Shown here: in pieces, positions 46,753 through 59,500 of the stretch | Numbering within the stretch: position 1 is the stretch's first letter | Layout of the letters: the number at the start of each line of letters is the position of its first letter | DNA from: Schistosoma mansoni | Taxonomy: Eukaryota; Platyhelminthes; Trematoda; Strigeidida; Schistosomatidae | DNA: 64,000 bases | Direction of reading: 5' to 3' | NCBI RefSeq assembly: GCF_000237925.1 | Contig: NC_031502.1 | Coordinates: 29,711,266-29,775,265, forward strand | Notes under the pieces: model-generated | Seen by the model: the letters and a program-made list of their open reading frames with translations, nothing else | Database searches by the model: none | What the model was told of the DNA's origin: nothing | Position numbers and translations under genes: made by a program

Positions 46753-47424
46753 TATGGCAAAAATGTAGAATTATTTGATAAACGGGTACCTGTATACTGA
46801 TAGATAACGGACGGGTTTTACTAGTTCTGAAATAAAAAATAAAGTTTCGTTAGATGTGTGGAAGGTGAATGCTTATCATATTTGGTATGAAAATGTTACT
46901 TTAAAACCCCAAAATAATTACAAGTGTAATAGGAAGAACTTAAGATTTTTAAGACGGAATTACAGATGGTTATTTAGATAAAACAGGGTTTTTAGAAGAA
47001 TGATATACCCGATTATTTAAAGTGACACGAGTAGTAAATATTGCGGTACCACTACGATGTATTTCAAGCTACTTTTTTGAACGTCTATCCAATTATTTCA
47101 GTAAATTCGTAGATATTTTCTCACTAATGTCCATTGATGAACAGCAGAATCTTATCTCTATATAGTATCAATGACATCTCAGTTATTTAGCATTAGTAAG
47201 CTATTCCCTCATTACCACAAGTGAGTTTCAAAGTCCGTAATCAAAAGTATAAACTTGATCGTGAAAATGAGATAGAAAACAAAACCATTTCAAAATGTCC
47301 TCGAATAGGATAAATGGTAACTAGCAATGCAAAAACGATCTATATTTTGCAGGATTTTCGGTAAACACACTAGTTTTTGTCTAGTGTTTTTTGTACGATA
47401 TTTTTGCGCTTCATCTAGGAACGA
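46753..47424. other. ELP5 upstream region
   Basis: 670 bases of AT-rich sequence between the ELP5 start and a plus-strand LINE. It should hold the ELP5 promoter; no clear motif is seen. Confidence 0.5.
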
Positions 47425-49015
47425 AAAAACGGGTGGGTAGAACACCTTGAGGAACTCTTGGATAAATCAGCGCCATTGAGTCCACCGGAAATCGAGGCGG
47501 CACCTATAGAACTTCCTACTGATGTTACTCCACAAACGATCGAGAAAATCAGGACAGCCATCGAACAAATCAAGAATGGGAAAGCAACAAGACCAGACGA
47601 CATATCAGCTGAAGCACTGAAGTCACACATAGACGTAACTGCAAACATGCTCCACGTCCTATTCAGGAGGATTTGGGAGGATGAATAAGTGCCGACAGGT
47701 TGGGAAGAAGGATACCTTATCAAAATACCAAAAAAAGATCTGAGCGAATGTGATAACTACAGAGGCATTATATTACAATCAGTACCATGAACAGTTTTCA
47801 AGTGTTGCTGAGCCAGGTGAAAGATTCAGTAGACACCTAGCTTCAAGATCAACAGGCCAGATTCCGTAAGCACCGGTTGTGCACAGACGAAGTCGTGATA
47901 CTACGGATCATCTTTCAACAATCAATTGAATGGAACTCGTCACTATGCACATCACCTTTCTTAACTACGAAAAAGGCGTTTGACAGCGTGGATAGGAGAA
48001 CCTTATGGAACCTTCTTCGACACTACAGTGTACCCGAAAAAATCGTCAACACCATACGGAATTCATACGACAGACTACACCGCAAAGTCGTCTATGAAGG
48101 ACAGCTGACAGACGCATTCCAAGTGAGGACCGAGAAGCAAACAAGGCTGCTTACTCTCCCTCTTTCCCTTCTGGTGGTTGACTGGATTATGAAGACCCCC
48201 ACATTTAAGGGGAAGCACAGAATACAGTGGAAAGCTTGGATGCAACTAGACAATTTGGACTTTTCAGATGACCTGGCTCTTCTATTCCATACACACCAAC
48301 AAACGCAGATCAAGACAGCCAGTGTAGCAGCAGTCTCTGTATCAGTAGACCTCAACATACACAAGGGAAAAGGCAAGATCCCCAAACATAACACGGAGAA
48401 CACCAACCCAATCATACTTGGTGGAGAAACTCCGAAAGAGCTGGGAACTTTCACGTGCCTGGGCGGCATCATCGATAAACAAGGAGTATCTGGTGTAGAT
48501 ATGGAGGTAAGGATTGATAAACAAGAGCAGCACTCCTACAGTTGAAGAACATACGGAACTCAAAACAACTGTCAGCCAATACCAAAGTCAGAATCTTTAA
48601 TACGAAAGTCAAGACATTTCTATTGTACGGAGCTGAAACTTCGAGAACTACTACAACCATCATCAAAAAGGTACAAGTATCTATAAACAATTGTCCAAGT
48701 AAGATACTCAATGTCCGCTCATCGAATACCATCAGCAACAGCTTACCGTGGGAGAAAACAGATCAGCTTCCAGGTGAAGAGGAAATTAGGAAAAGACTTT
48801 GAAGGCGGATAGGACATGCATTGCGGAAATCATCAAACTGCATCACGAGGCAAGCGCTAACTTGGAATCCTGAAGAGGAACGGAAGAGAGACCAACGAAT
48901 ACACTGCGTCGAGAATCGGAAGCAGACATGGAAAGGATTGCCCAGGACAGAGTTGGATGGAGAATGCTGGTGGGTGGCTTATGCTCCTCCACGAGGGGTA
49001 ACAGGCGTAAGTACG
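47425..49015 (+). mobile_element. RTE-like LINE, RT domain to 3' end, decayed
   Basis: Starts inside the RT N-terminus ('RWVEHLEELLDKSAP') and continues with 'GKATRPDDISAEALK', 'YRGI', 'KKAFDSVDRRTLWNLLRHY', 'FSDDLALLFHT' (active site, SDD for ADD), 'TFTCLGGIIDKQG', 'LLYGAETSRTT' and the family's final 'RVGWRML' region near 48955-48975. Stops and shifts lie near 47688, 47790, 48545 and 48800. It is 5'-truncated: no endonuclease is present. It is related to 1-2165. Confidence 0.88.
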
Positions 49016-49199
49016 TACTTTATAAATTATTGTTGCTTGTTTAAGATCATTAACATTATGAGAAATGTTTTTAATATTTTATACAACCGAATTTAATAAA
49101 AAAGATAATCTCAGTGAATATTCATTTATAAGACTATTTCAAATATTCGACTATTACTATGAACATTTGTGCGGATAATTATCCAACGTATTTAAAATC

Positions 49200-50066
49200 A
49201 GTACATTTTGCGTACACGTCAGTCAGTCAGTCAGTTACAACGTAGAACTTCGTACGTACGTACATCAGTTCGAGTTGCCATACCACATTAGCACAGAGAT
49301 GAAGTTGTCCATTCAAATCCCATATTGGTAGAAGTAGTAAGAGTATAAGTATTTTGTGAAAGATAAGGGTTTGAAGATGTTATTGAAGGAGTATAATACG
49401 GTGAAATAAATTTGGAAAGAGAAAAAGGATAGGGACGTGAAGAATTCAAAAGGTTAGAATTTGGTAGAACACAAGGAGTGGATACACCTTCGCCATTGCA
49501 AACGATTTTGAGCCATGTCATTCAAGGTCTCTAACCATCGGTTGCTATCATCTCGCGAATCCCAACCAGGTAGTCTACACCTACCAACATGGCCCAGTCC
49601 ACTTGTCAGCGACTTCATAGATTTATGCCATGTTTTGGTCTGGCCACCCCTAGCTTTCTTCTAACCTGCTCCTACACCATAAAGCATTGTACGTCGGGGC
49701 AGTCGGTGGTTGGGCATACTTAACACATGTCCCAGCCATCTCAAATGATGAAGTTTCACTACTTCATCAATCGATTTGCCATCCTTACCTAGTACCCGTT
49801 TCCTAACATCTGCATTACTTACCCGGTGGTCCCAGGATATACGAGCAATGCGTCGAAGACATCTATGATCGAACACTAGTAGCCTACGAATATTCTCTAC
49901 TCTTATCGGCCATGTTTCACTGCCATAAAGTAGGACGGAACGGACTGCTGCACAGTAAACCCGTCCTTTTGTTGCTAGACGGGTATCTCGCCTACGCCAT
50001 AAATGGCGCAAGTTGGCGAAAGCTAGATGAGCTTTCTGTATCCGTGCTGAGATTTCGTCATACACC
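49200..50066 (-). mobile_element. LINE C-terminal RT and 3' UTR
   Basis: The minus-strand open frame 50065-49661 reads 'ISARIQKAHLAFANLRHLW', 'SVLLYGSETWPIRVENIRR', 'LRRIARISWDHRVSNADVRK' and 'LRWLGHVLSMPNHRLPRR', a thumb and C-terminal region of a LINE RT. Downstream, decayed codons ('ARPKHGI', 'GHVGRC'-type) and a 3' UTR follow to about 49200. The upstream edge abuts the tandem duplication at 50088. Confidence 0.8.
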
Positions 50067-50818
50067 AGACCACAAGGGCTGATGAAGCAATCGAGCTATG
50101 CTGGCTGGAACAATCGTTCCTCGAGGTCCTACCATGCCAGACAGGTCGGTTGAAGAGTAGTAAGACTAAAAACAGCAATCCCAAGGTCCGAAGGCGAAGT
50201 CGTACTGCCGACTGTACAGAGGTGTGACAGCAGTAAGGTGTTTCCTTCAGACAACCAGCATGACAGCGATGCTGCCTTCCCACAAGGAGGGGTGGGGTTA
50301 GAAAGGGTCGACCCTAAAAATGCACACCTCGCCTTATCCCACGGATTTCCGTCTCCGGCTGTAAGGTCCTTTGAAGAACGGAGCTAACACGTCAAAAATC
50401 CCCCACTAAAAGGCCGTGCGTGACCGGCCTCAAGCAGTTTTCCCTTGGGCACTGCGGTCACGCTCCCAGGTCGTTAAGACCAACACTAATCCAACTTCTT
50501 TTTCAGGTCCCTCAAGAAATACCCTTCCACGGTGTGGGCAACCGGGAAGTGATATTAGCCCTCATACCCGTAACTGCACACGAGACCAAGTTGGTCACTT
50601 TCAAATCCTTCCTACACCTCCTAATAACTCTCTTATCTCCACGACTAACCCTTCCCACGTCCTTTTACGTACACGAGTCACATCTTTTTAGTTTGCTGAA
50701 CTTTTGCTATGATGGTAAGATAGTCACGATAAAGTGAGTGAATTCACATTCTCTTCGTGAAATTTTGAAGGCAATTCTAGTTTTAGTTCACCTTATGGAG
50801 AACTTCATAAGTTAGCGT

Positions 50819-50822
<4 letters not shown>

Positions 50823-50878
<56 letters not shown>
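50823..50878. repeat. (TA)n microsatellite, about 28 repeats
   Basis: Uninterrupted TA tract in duplication unit 1. Confidence 0.97.
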
Positions 50879-50881
<3 letters not shown>

Positions 50882-50989
50882 TAGACCGTAATTTGTTCTT
50901 TTCAATCTTACTAGTAATCAGGTCTTGATAAAATCATTATAACTAATTCACTGAGTATCATGAGTTTTGGTTTAGTACACATACAATCT

Positions 50990-51750
50990 GTTAACTTCTG
51001 AGCAATACGGGTTTCGTAATAAGCAACCATGCTTAACTAACTGATTGCGGGAAAGGGTTGGATAGCAGCCCAAGACAATGGCTTGTCTAATGATGTGATA
51101 TTCATAGGTTTTAGCAAAAGATTTGACAAGGTTTCGTACTTAGGGGTCATGCAGAAGGTCTCGAGATTTGGAACAACAGATGACGTACAAGAGTGGATAA
51201 GAAACTTACCCTGTGGTCGAAGATAGAGGGTGATGATAAATGGGACACTATCTGAATGGAAGCCGGTCAAAAGTGGTGTACCCTAAGACACTATCTTATG
51301 TCGCCTACTTTTTCTCCACGTTAAAAAATTACAGAAACTGTTTAAGTTGTCGACAGTATTGTTTGAAGATGGTGAAGAAATCTGGAGAACAATAAGTAGT
51401 AGGGTTGATTATCTTAGTCTACAAGCTGACCTAGATAAATTGGTTAGAAGGTCCAAGAGTTGAGGTTGAAAAATTAATTCTAGAAGGTGTGCTAATGCAT
51501 ATCGGACACAGCGATAGTTACCAGTATACCATCAACGAGTGGAGGAACAAAACGACTTGGGAGTAACAGTAAGTTGTGGCATAAAACAAATGCACATCAT
51601 AATGGAGTAGCTGCAAAAGGTTTTTGAGAGTTATGGTCACCTCGCCGAGCATTCATATGCTTTGACAAGATCTTTAGGATTTTATACCCTACCTAAGTAT
51701 GAGGCTACACCTAGAGTACTTCATCCAAGTAGCTGGCTTGTTTTATTAAG
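50990..51750 (+). mobile_element. Decayed CR1-like RT fragment (unit 1)
   Basis: Shifting frames encode 'EQYGFRNKQPCL', 'DVIFIGFSKRFDKV', 'GVMQKVSRFGTTDDVQEWIR' and 'SEWKPVKSGVP', the pattern of a CR1/jockey RT palm. The frame is broken by many stops. Confidence 0.75.
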
Positions 51751-52727
51751 GATGCTGTCATACTTGTGTGTTCAGAGTTTGGGGAAAAAAATTTAGTGAC
51801 GAGTTTCACCAAATTTCCTTACGATGAACGTTTATAATGCCTAAACCTTTTCTCCTTGTCGTATTGTAGGACGCGAGGTGACATTATATTGGCATTTCGT
51901 ATCTTGTATTACGATTTGGGTGTTAACTTATATTTTCGCTCCCCGACCGCTGCTACTACCTTGACGTGGTGGTCGGGCTTCTCTATCATGATGAACCAAT
52001 CGAGCTATGCTGGCTGGAACAATCGTTCCTCGAGGTCCTACCATGCCAGACAGGTCGGTTGAAGAGTAGTAAGACTAAAAACAGCAATCCCAAGGTCCGA
52101 AGGCGAAGTCGTACTGCCGACTGTACAGAGGTGTGACAGCAGTAAGGTGTTTCCTTCAGACAACCAGCATGACAGCGATGCTGCCTTCCCACAAGGAGGG
52201 GTGGGGTTAGAAAGGGTCGACCCTAAAAATGCACACCTCGCCTTATCCCACGGATTTCCGTCTCCGGCTGTAAGGTCCTTTGAAGAACGGAGCTAACACG
52301 TCAAAAATCCCCCACTAAAAGGCCGTGCGTGACCGGCCTCAAGCAGTTTTCCCTTGGGCACTGCGGTCACGCTCCCAGGTCGTTAAGACCAACACTAATC
52401 CAACTTCTTTTTCAGGTCCCTCAAGAAATACCCTTCCACGGTGTGGGCAACCGGGAAGTGATATTAGCCCTCATACCCGTAACTGCACACGAGACCAAGT
52501 TGGTCACTTTCAAATCCTTCCTACACCTCCTAATAACTCTCTTATCTCCACGACTAACCCTTCCCACGTCCTTTTACGTACACGAGTCACATCTTTTTAG
52601 TTTGCTGAACTTTTGCTATGATGGTAAGATAGTCACGATAAAGTGAGTGAATTCACATTCTCTTCGTGAAATTTTGAAGGCAATTCTAGTTTTAGTTCAC
52701 CTTATGGAGAACTTCATAAGTTAGCGT

Positions 52728-52730
<3 letters not shown>

Positions 52731-52782
<52 letters not shown>
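52731..52782. repeat. (TA)n microsatellite, about 26 repeats
   Basis: The equivalent tract in unit 2, slightly shorter. Confidence 0.97.
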
Positions 52783-52785
<3 letters not shown>

Positions 52786-52895
52786 CTTAGACCGTAATTT
52801 GTTCTTTTCAATCTTACTAGTAATCAGGTCTTGATAAAATCATTATAACTAATTCACTGAGTATCATGAGTTTTGGTTTAGTACACATACAATCT

Positions 52896-53656
52896 GTTAA
52901 CTTCTGAGCAATACGGGTTTCGTAATAAGCAACCATGCTTAACTAACTGATTGCGGGAAAGGGTTGGATAGCAGCCCAAGACAATGGCTTGTCTAATGAT
53001 GTGATATTCATAGGTTTTAGCAAAAGATTTGACAAGGTTTCGTACTTAGGGGTCATGCAGAAGGTCTCGAGATTTGGAACAACAGATGACGTACAAGAGT
53101 GGATAAGAAACTTACCCTGTGGTCGAAGATAGAGGGTGATGATAAATGGGACACTATCTGAATGGAAGCCGGTCAAAAGTGGTGTACCCTAAGACACTAT
53201 CTTATGTCGCCTACTTTTTCTCCACGTTAAAAAATTACAGAAACTGTTTAAGTTGTCGACAGTATTGTTTGAAGATGGTGAAGAAATCTGGAGAACAATA
53301 AGTAGTAGGGTTGATTATCTTAGTCTACAAGCTGACCTAGATAAATTGGTTAGAAGGTCCAAGAGTTGAGGTTGAAAAATTAATTCTAGAAGGTGTGCTA
53401 ATGCATATCGGACACAGCGATAGTTACCAGTATACCATCAACGAGTGGAGGAACAAAACGACTTGGGAGTAACAGTAAGTTGTGGCATAAAACAAATGCA
53501 CATCATAATGGAGTAGCTGCAAAAGGTTTTTGAGAGTTATGGTCACCTCGCCGAGCATTCATATGCTTTGACAAGATCTTTAGGATTTTATACCCTACCT
53601 AAGTATGAGGCTACACCTAGAGTACTTCATCCAAGTAGCTGGCTTGTTTTATTAAG
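52896..53656 (+). mobile_element. Decayed CR1-like RT fragment (unit 2)
   Basis: Copy of 50990-51750, duplicated with the unit after it had already decayed. Confidence 0.75.
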
Positions 53657-53902
53657 GATGCTGTCATACTTGTGTGTTCAGAGTTTGGGGAAAAAAATTT
53701 AGTGACGAGTTTCACCAAATTTCCTTACGATGAACGTTTATAATGCCTAAACCTTTTCTCCTTGTCGTATTGTAGGACGCGAGGTGACATTATATTGGCA
53801 TTTCGTATCTTGTATTACGATTTGGGTGTTAACTTATATTTTCGCTCCCCGACCGCTGCTACTACCTTGACGTGGTGGTCGGGCTTCTCTATCATGATGA
53901 AC

Positions 53903-54172
53903 CAATCGAGCTATGCTGGCTGGAACAATCGTTCCTCGAGGTCCTACCATGCCAGACAGGTCGGTTGAAGAGTAGTAAGACTAAAAACAGCAATCCCAAG
54001 GTCCGAAGGCGAAGTCGTACTGCCGACTGTACAGAGGTGTGACAGCAGTAAGGTGTTTCCTTCAGACAACCAGCATGACAGCGATGCTGCCTTCCCACAA
54101 GGAGGGGTGGGGTTAGAAAGGGTCGACCCTAAAAATGCACACCGCCTTATCCCACGGATTTCCGTCTCCGGT
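53903..54172. repeat. Tandem duplication, partial unit 3
   Basis: First ~270 bases of the unit, diverging at 'gtctccgg' near 54170. It has small differences from units 1 and 2 (for example 'cacaccgcc' against 'cacacctcgcc'), so it may be the ancestral flank. Confidence 0.9.
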
Positions 54173-54500
54173 GGTAAGGTAAGTAGATTAACCTCACAAA
54201 TCCAGACTTTAATAACTTAGGTGTTTTGTCCAATCAAAGAATAGTTACAAACATGTCAATTTTAAGTTCTCAAAATCAATTAAGGTAGTCCCTACTTAAC
54301 ACGTCCACTGAAAAGAACTTGGAAGGTGAAAAATTTTCATAGCGTTACTGCCGAACCTAATTTTACCGAAGAAATCTATCTGAAGAGTAGATCTGCTTCA
54401 TCAGCCGCGTGAACTGCTAAATTTAGAGTACGTGGCTGTGCAATTTCGAACTGAACAAAATTGTCTGGAGGTTCAGAAACAATTTAGTCTTCAGTAATAA
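54173..54500. other. No recognised feature
   Basis: 330 bases between the tandem duplication and a minus-strand LINE. It may include LINE 3' UTR. Confidence 0.4.
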
Positions 54501-56600
54501 GGAAAAGAGGTCTATCGACCTATATCAATCCTTGCAGTTTGTAACACTGTGGAGATCCAATCTCGTTTTGAACATATCAACTGAAAATGCTGATATAACT
54601 TGTTCCGGTAGAGAATTCCAGTAATTCACTACTCGGTGCAAGAAACAAAACTCCAGACGTAGACAATTTGATCTCGGTCTTTGGACTTTCTTCGAAGGTC
54701 CTCTCAAATGACCAGTTCTAGACGGAATGTAAAGATAAGACTTATTAATACCAAGGTCATCGTTCATTGTACGATATGAGATCACCCCGTGTTCTGCAGT
54801 AAGGTAAGGGAAATAAGCTGTGTCTCAGTCTGTCTTGATAAGATGCACCAGAGAGACCTTTTATCATGTTAGTCCCTCATTGCTGGACTCGTTCCAGCAC
54901 ATCCGCCTCATACTTGAAACAAGGACTCGCTGTTTGGATCCCATATTCTAAATGCGGTCTCACGAAAATCGGGTATAATAATCTAAACATTTCTTCGTCC
55001 AGATACTGAAAATACCTACGAATAGCCTATAATACCCTACAGCATTTTGCAGCAGAAGCCTTACGGTTACCCGTAGTTTTGAGATCGCTGCTTATTATGA
55101 CTTCTAAATCTTTATAATTCATTACTTTGGGTAACACGAATCCGCGTATTAAATAGTGATACGAATCATCATAGTTATTTAATTGCAACACCACACTCTT
55201 GTTAGGATTCACTTCTAGTGATCATCCGTCCATCCATGCCACCAATGAGTTGAGATTATTCTGTAATACTATTCTATCCGACATACAATGTGTGGGTTTC
55301 CAAATCTTAATGTCATCAGAGGACTAATTATTGCTTCTTTCCAGTCTCATGGCAGTCTGGACTGCCACAGAGACATATCAAACAGCATGGCTATAGGTTC
55401 TGCAATTACACCCGATACGGCTTTCATAATCCTAGGATGAATATCATTAGGATCACTGGACTTATCAGGTTTGAGATGCTGAAATAGTCTTAGGACAGTA
55501 CCTTTCTCAATAACTACAGGGTTCATCAACCGGTCACCACAATCACAATTAAGAGTTGGTCATTCCTCACTGCTGATAAAAAACACTTCACTGAAATATT
55601 TCGATTAAACTTCAGCTTTTTCGGCATCACATTTTTCCAATATTAACGAATTTTCTTGTACCGAAAGTGATGGAATCCCATCGCTTCTCTGAGTCCGCCT
55701 TTTTATATACGAGAATAACTGTTTCGGATTGTTGAAATCCGAAGTTTTGTTTATTAACGTTTTAAAGACATTTCTAGTCTTAAAATAACTGGATCTGTAT
55801 TGTTGTAAGCCAGTAGAGATGAACATATCCAATGCTTTTTCCTACGTTCAAGAAGATTCTTGACTTGTTTAGTTATACATGGTGGAAAGTTATTCGGTCT
55901 AAGTGGTACCAGGCATGATATAAACGAGGACGTAATTGAAATAAACTTACCTTTAAATATAGACCATGCTTCTTCAACTGATGAGCTAATATTTACTGAC
56001 CAGTCTGTCTTAGCAGTGAACTCCCGAATGACCGATAGGTTAGCTCTGCACACATTTAGGTGGGGCTTAACCTGATCATATATCATGTCACTAGCTCTAA
56101 ACGTGAATGATAAAAAGGCGTGATCGCTATTCCCTAACGATGGAAGAATATTTGGGTTGGCAATATCCTCAGTCGCATGAGTAATTACCAACTCTAACGA
56201 AGAAGAACATTAGTTTGCACCGGAACGTGTGGGGTTGGATATATGCTGTATAAATCATGCTCGACTACCGTTATCAGGAACCTGTTATCAAAGGGGCTTA
56301 CATATTCCTCCGTGGCCATCTCAGTCCAACTAATATCAAATGCATTTGTCTCCTACTAACAATCACCTGCTATTTTCACTCCATGGCTGAATGTGCCCTA
56401 AAATAAAGTCACCAGCTAAGCAGATTGGGCTGCGATAGATGACACCAAGTATAAATGTACAACACCCGATAGTCAGCTCACAGCTAATGGCTTGACAAAT
56501 TCCACTATCCTGGGATTTATATTACCAAATTCCCTAGTAAGATTATGAACTTACAAAAAGAGATGTTCGGACCATTGTTAAGCGATGAACGGTCAAGACA
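54500..56600 (-). mobile_element. CR1-like LINE, endonuclease end to RT 3' end, decayed
   Basis: On the minus strand, in order: endonuclease remnants near 56220-56400 ('DNRFLITVVEHDLYS'); 'LPSLGNSDHAFLSFTF' near 56130; 'PKQLFSYIKRRTQRSDGIPS' near 55700; 'LKPDKSSDPNDIHPRIMKAV' near 55450; 'YLIRGFVLPKVMNYKDLEV' near 55120; and the C-terminal 'LGINKSYLYIPSRTGHLRG' with 'RVVNYWNSLPEQVISAFSVD' near 54560-54750. Stops and shifts separate the pieces. Confidence 0.87.
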
Positions 56601-57149
56601 AGTACTAGTGACGGTAAAAAAAATGCCAGGTTCAATCAAAGTCGGCCCGCATTTCGTTTAAACGTCCTTGAGCGTCCTGATATGAGGCGCCATTCCGTAT
56701 TTCAATTGCTGTGGGTTTGAGGCTGTCCGTTGGGTTGCACGAATAATAAGTGCTCTCATACCTAAGTATCTTTTCGCTGCAGTAAAATCACAAAATCATT
56801 ACAAAGAACACTAGTTTACCTTTCTCTGTTTTTGTAGTGTACACGTTAGCTCGATTGTTGCTTCGTAACTTGATCTGAGACACCAGGTAACCTACTGAAC
56901 CGAAGTGTCTTTTTTAAAGCTTAATATGGTCCAGAAAGCAACGTTACAAGAACGAAAATAACCTAACTGTCCTAGATAGGCGAAGTTTATGTGAATCGCA
57001 TTTTTACGTAAAGATTAGAGAGAAATGTCAAACAACCAATAAGTCTTAAGTGCTAGTAGTACTTTCTTCGGTTAATAAAATTTCACTGCAGTTAGTGGCT
57101 TCTTTCAGTAATTGCTGAGTGTCGTCTGAAGTGCTTCAAGCCCAAAAGA

Positions 57150-57446
57150 TATCTTCAGTTTCAGTTTCAGTTTCAGTTTGGAAAGGACAGGAGGCTTGGT
57201 GGCCTGTGTTAGTCCTGGCAATGATGGTCTCTCAGCCGATCCAACTTTCTTTTGAAGGAGTCGACGGATGGAGCCTCAACCACGTGCTGAGGTAATGAAT
57301 TCCACTCGTTGATTATTCGATGGGAAAGTCGGTAGTCAGCTGACAAGTAATTCGTTCTGGGCTTGTGAACTTTTTTGGAGTGTCCTCGTAGATTTTCTGT
57401 TTTGGAAGACAAGAAAAATGAGGGCATATCAGGTGCAAATTTGTCA
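57150..57446 (-). mobile_element. CR1-like LINE 3' end with (CTGAAA)n tail
   Basis: Minus-strand frame 57427-57209 encodes 'SSKTENLRGHSKKVHKPRT' and 'RIINEWNSLPQHVVEAPSVD', then a stop, a short 3' UTR and the tail seen as repeated 'tttcag' at 57157-57180. The upstream part is lost in the gap. Confidence 0.85.
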
Positions 57447-57646
57447 NNNNNNNNNNNNNNNNNNNNNNNNNNNNNNNNNNNNNNNNNNNNNNNNNNNNNN
57501 NNNNNNNNNNNNNNNNNNNNNNNNNNNNNNNNNNNNNNNNNNNNNNNNNNNNNNNNNNNNNNNNNNNNNNNNNNNNNNNNNNNNNNNNNNNNNNNNNNNN
57601 NNNNNNNNNNNNNNNNNNNNNNNNNNNNNNNNNNNNNNNNNNNNNN
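57447..57646. other. Assembly gap (200 N)
   Basis: Lies between a CR1 fragment and the left arm of a long inverted repeat. Confidence 0.98.
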
Positions 57647-58019
57647 ACTGAGGTTGCACCAGCAAATGTTTGTACACTAAATGTTGTTTACTAAAAGCTT
57701 GTTGACACACTGACGGCTCTGAGGAACTGAAACGAACTCAACCAAAATCGTCAGAGAGAGAAAAACATGTAGGGAAACATGGCATCATAATGCTGTCTGT
57801 TCGCCTCTGGAACCAGTAATAACTACAACATTAAGGTGACGTGCCATTATGAAAGACCGACTTTAAGGACATTAAAATTCTTCTTTAAAATTCAGGAAAT
57901 AGAAATCACCACACAATCAACTTACCACATTCATCCAGGGTGGAAAACGATGGAAGATTTAATTCAGCTCACGTGAACTAATATAAATAACAAAAGTGTG
58001 GTGAAAAAAGACATTTACA
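57647..58019 (+). repeat. Long inverted repeat, left arm (~373 bp)
   Basis: Reverse complement of 59853-60227 with about 99% identity by eye. Not coding. It may extend into the adjacent gap. The element type is unknown: long terminal inverted repeats of a DNA transposon, or two copies of a dispersed repeat. Confidence 0.88.
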
Positions 58020-58880
58020 AACACGCACCGTTTTACTTATCAGGAATATGTGACCAATTAATATATCACAGTAATGTTATATACAGTTCCTGTATGTGAT
58101 CAGTAGGCGGGCGATCTTTACTCATAAATTTTTTCTTTCCAAGGTACGTTACATAATAAGATGTCAATTCAGTAGAAAATGATGATAATTACAATGGATA
58201 ACACTGTTTATGGTTGTATGCTAGCAACTTACACAATGTTCAATAATAGTTAATCGCAGAATTGCTTCAATATGCATTTTATGAATAAGTGCCATTATCC
58301 ATGATCATCACCATTCTAACTAGGGGGGTGAATAGAATGTAAAATGTTTTAGAGCTCATTTTTGACTAAAGAATCTGACCACACCCTTTTTGAATGGATA
58401 AATAGTTTATTTCGCTTGCTTGAGTTTGTACTGTTACAGTCAACTACATTTGATCGACTAAACATTCACCCGGGTTGTGAGTAACAACTACGTCAAACTA
58501 CTAATTAAATGGAATAAAAGCTATGCAGCAAGCGCAAACATTACGAGAAATGATGTGACAGGAAAAATGTTGTTAAAAGCTGATGAATAACGACGTCCAA
58601 AACACTCGATAACATGTAACGTATGCGCGAGTACCCAAAGTCTAAATTCCTCACCGTTCCTAAGTACTGTGGCTTCAACATACAGAATTCGCTGTACATG
58701 TGAGGCCCTGAAGTCAAGTGACAGTACATCAAATTTTCCCGCCATTCATCTTGGCAACAAATTAAATGTTTGCACTAATAACGGGATGTGTATCGTTTCC
58801 GGCGTCACTGTATGGCAATGTGGATGTCGTATTACGTTCTGAGTTCTGCTTTGTTGATCTTGCAGTTTCACTGAAGTTGC
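58020..58880. other. Spacer inside the inverted repeat, no recognised gene
   Basis: 860 bases of AT-rich sequence. A 74-codon minus frame at 58521-58745 has no family resemblance. No transposase is recognised. Confidence 0.45.
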
Positions 58881-59375
58881 TGTTGTCCGTAAGAACCTGA
58901 AAAAGAGTACTGCATACAAGCAGCTAAACCCTGACCAAAATGAGGCTGTTAGGATAGGCTCGGAGAACCGCGACTAAGCTTACTTCCGACATACAGAAGC
59001 TCCCATATGATGCTCGACTGACTGAACAAAACCTATTTCGGTGGTCATTTAGAAGAACTAGGGGTGTCTTGATCACAGTATTTAAACTACCTAGTGACAA
59101 ATTGGCATCTAACATGCCTTCACTTTCTTTGTCCTTCAAAACTGAGGATTCACGACGGCACTAGAAAAGCTCACAAACTGAGTACAAACTACTTGTCGGC
59201 TGAATATTGACTTTCCTATCGAATCATCAAGGAGTGGAATTCATTAACTCAATACGTGCTTGAAGTTCCATCTGTCTACACTTTTGAAAGAAATTTGGAT
59301 AAATTGACAGACTAGCGTCTCCAGGACTAACATAGGCCACCCAGTCTCCTTTTCTTTTCAGACTGAAACTGAAAA
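58880..59375 (+). mobile_element. CR1-like LINE 3' fragment, decayed
   Basis: Shows 'YKQLNPDQNEAVRIGSEN'-like then 'IESSRSGIH'-like codons in mixed frames, matching the C-terminal domain of the 57150-57446 copy, and ends with 'gactgaaactgaaa' at about 59361-59374. The shared 3' UTR words 'ggactaacataggccaccca' appear just before the tail. Confidence 0.75.
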
Positions 59376-59500
59376 TTCACTTGGTATTGTTTGTTCTATT
59401 CTTCCCATTGATATTTAGGACTGCAATAGACCAGTCTCTTATTGGCATATGTGCATGCTGTGAGTATTGCATAGATATTGCCTCAATTCATAAGCATTAT

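Larger units (their letters stand above)
50088..51996. repeat. Tandem duplication, unit 1 (1909 bp)
   Basis: Starts 'caatcgagctatgctggctg' and repeats at 51997 and 53903. It contains a GC-richer segment (50088-50700), a (TA)n tract, and a decayed CR1-like RT piece. The two full units look identical apart from the (TA)n length. No functional gene is seen in the unit. Confidence 0.93.
51997..53902. repeat. Tandem duplication, unit 2 (1906 bp)
   Basis: Second full unit. The three-base length difference from unit 1 matches a shorter (TA)n and slight differences at its edge. Confidence 0.93.

Noticed and set aside
50416-50737. Overlapping 91- and 105-codon frames repeated at 52325-52646
   Set aside because: Repeated only because the whole 1.9-kb unit is duplicated; two frames overlap in the same strand and neither has a known domain.
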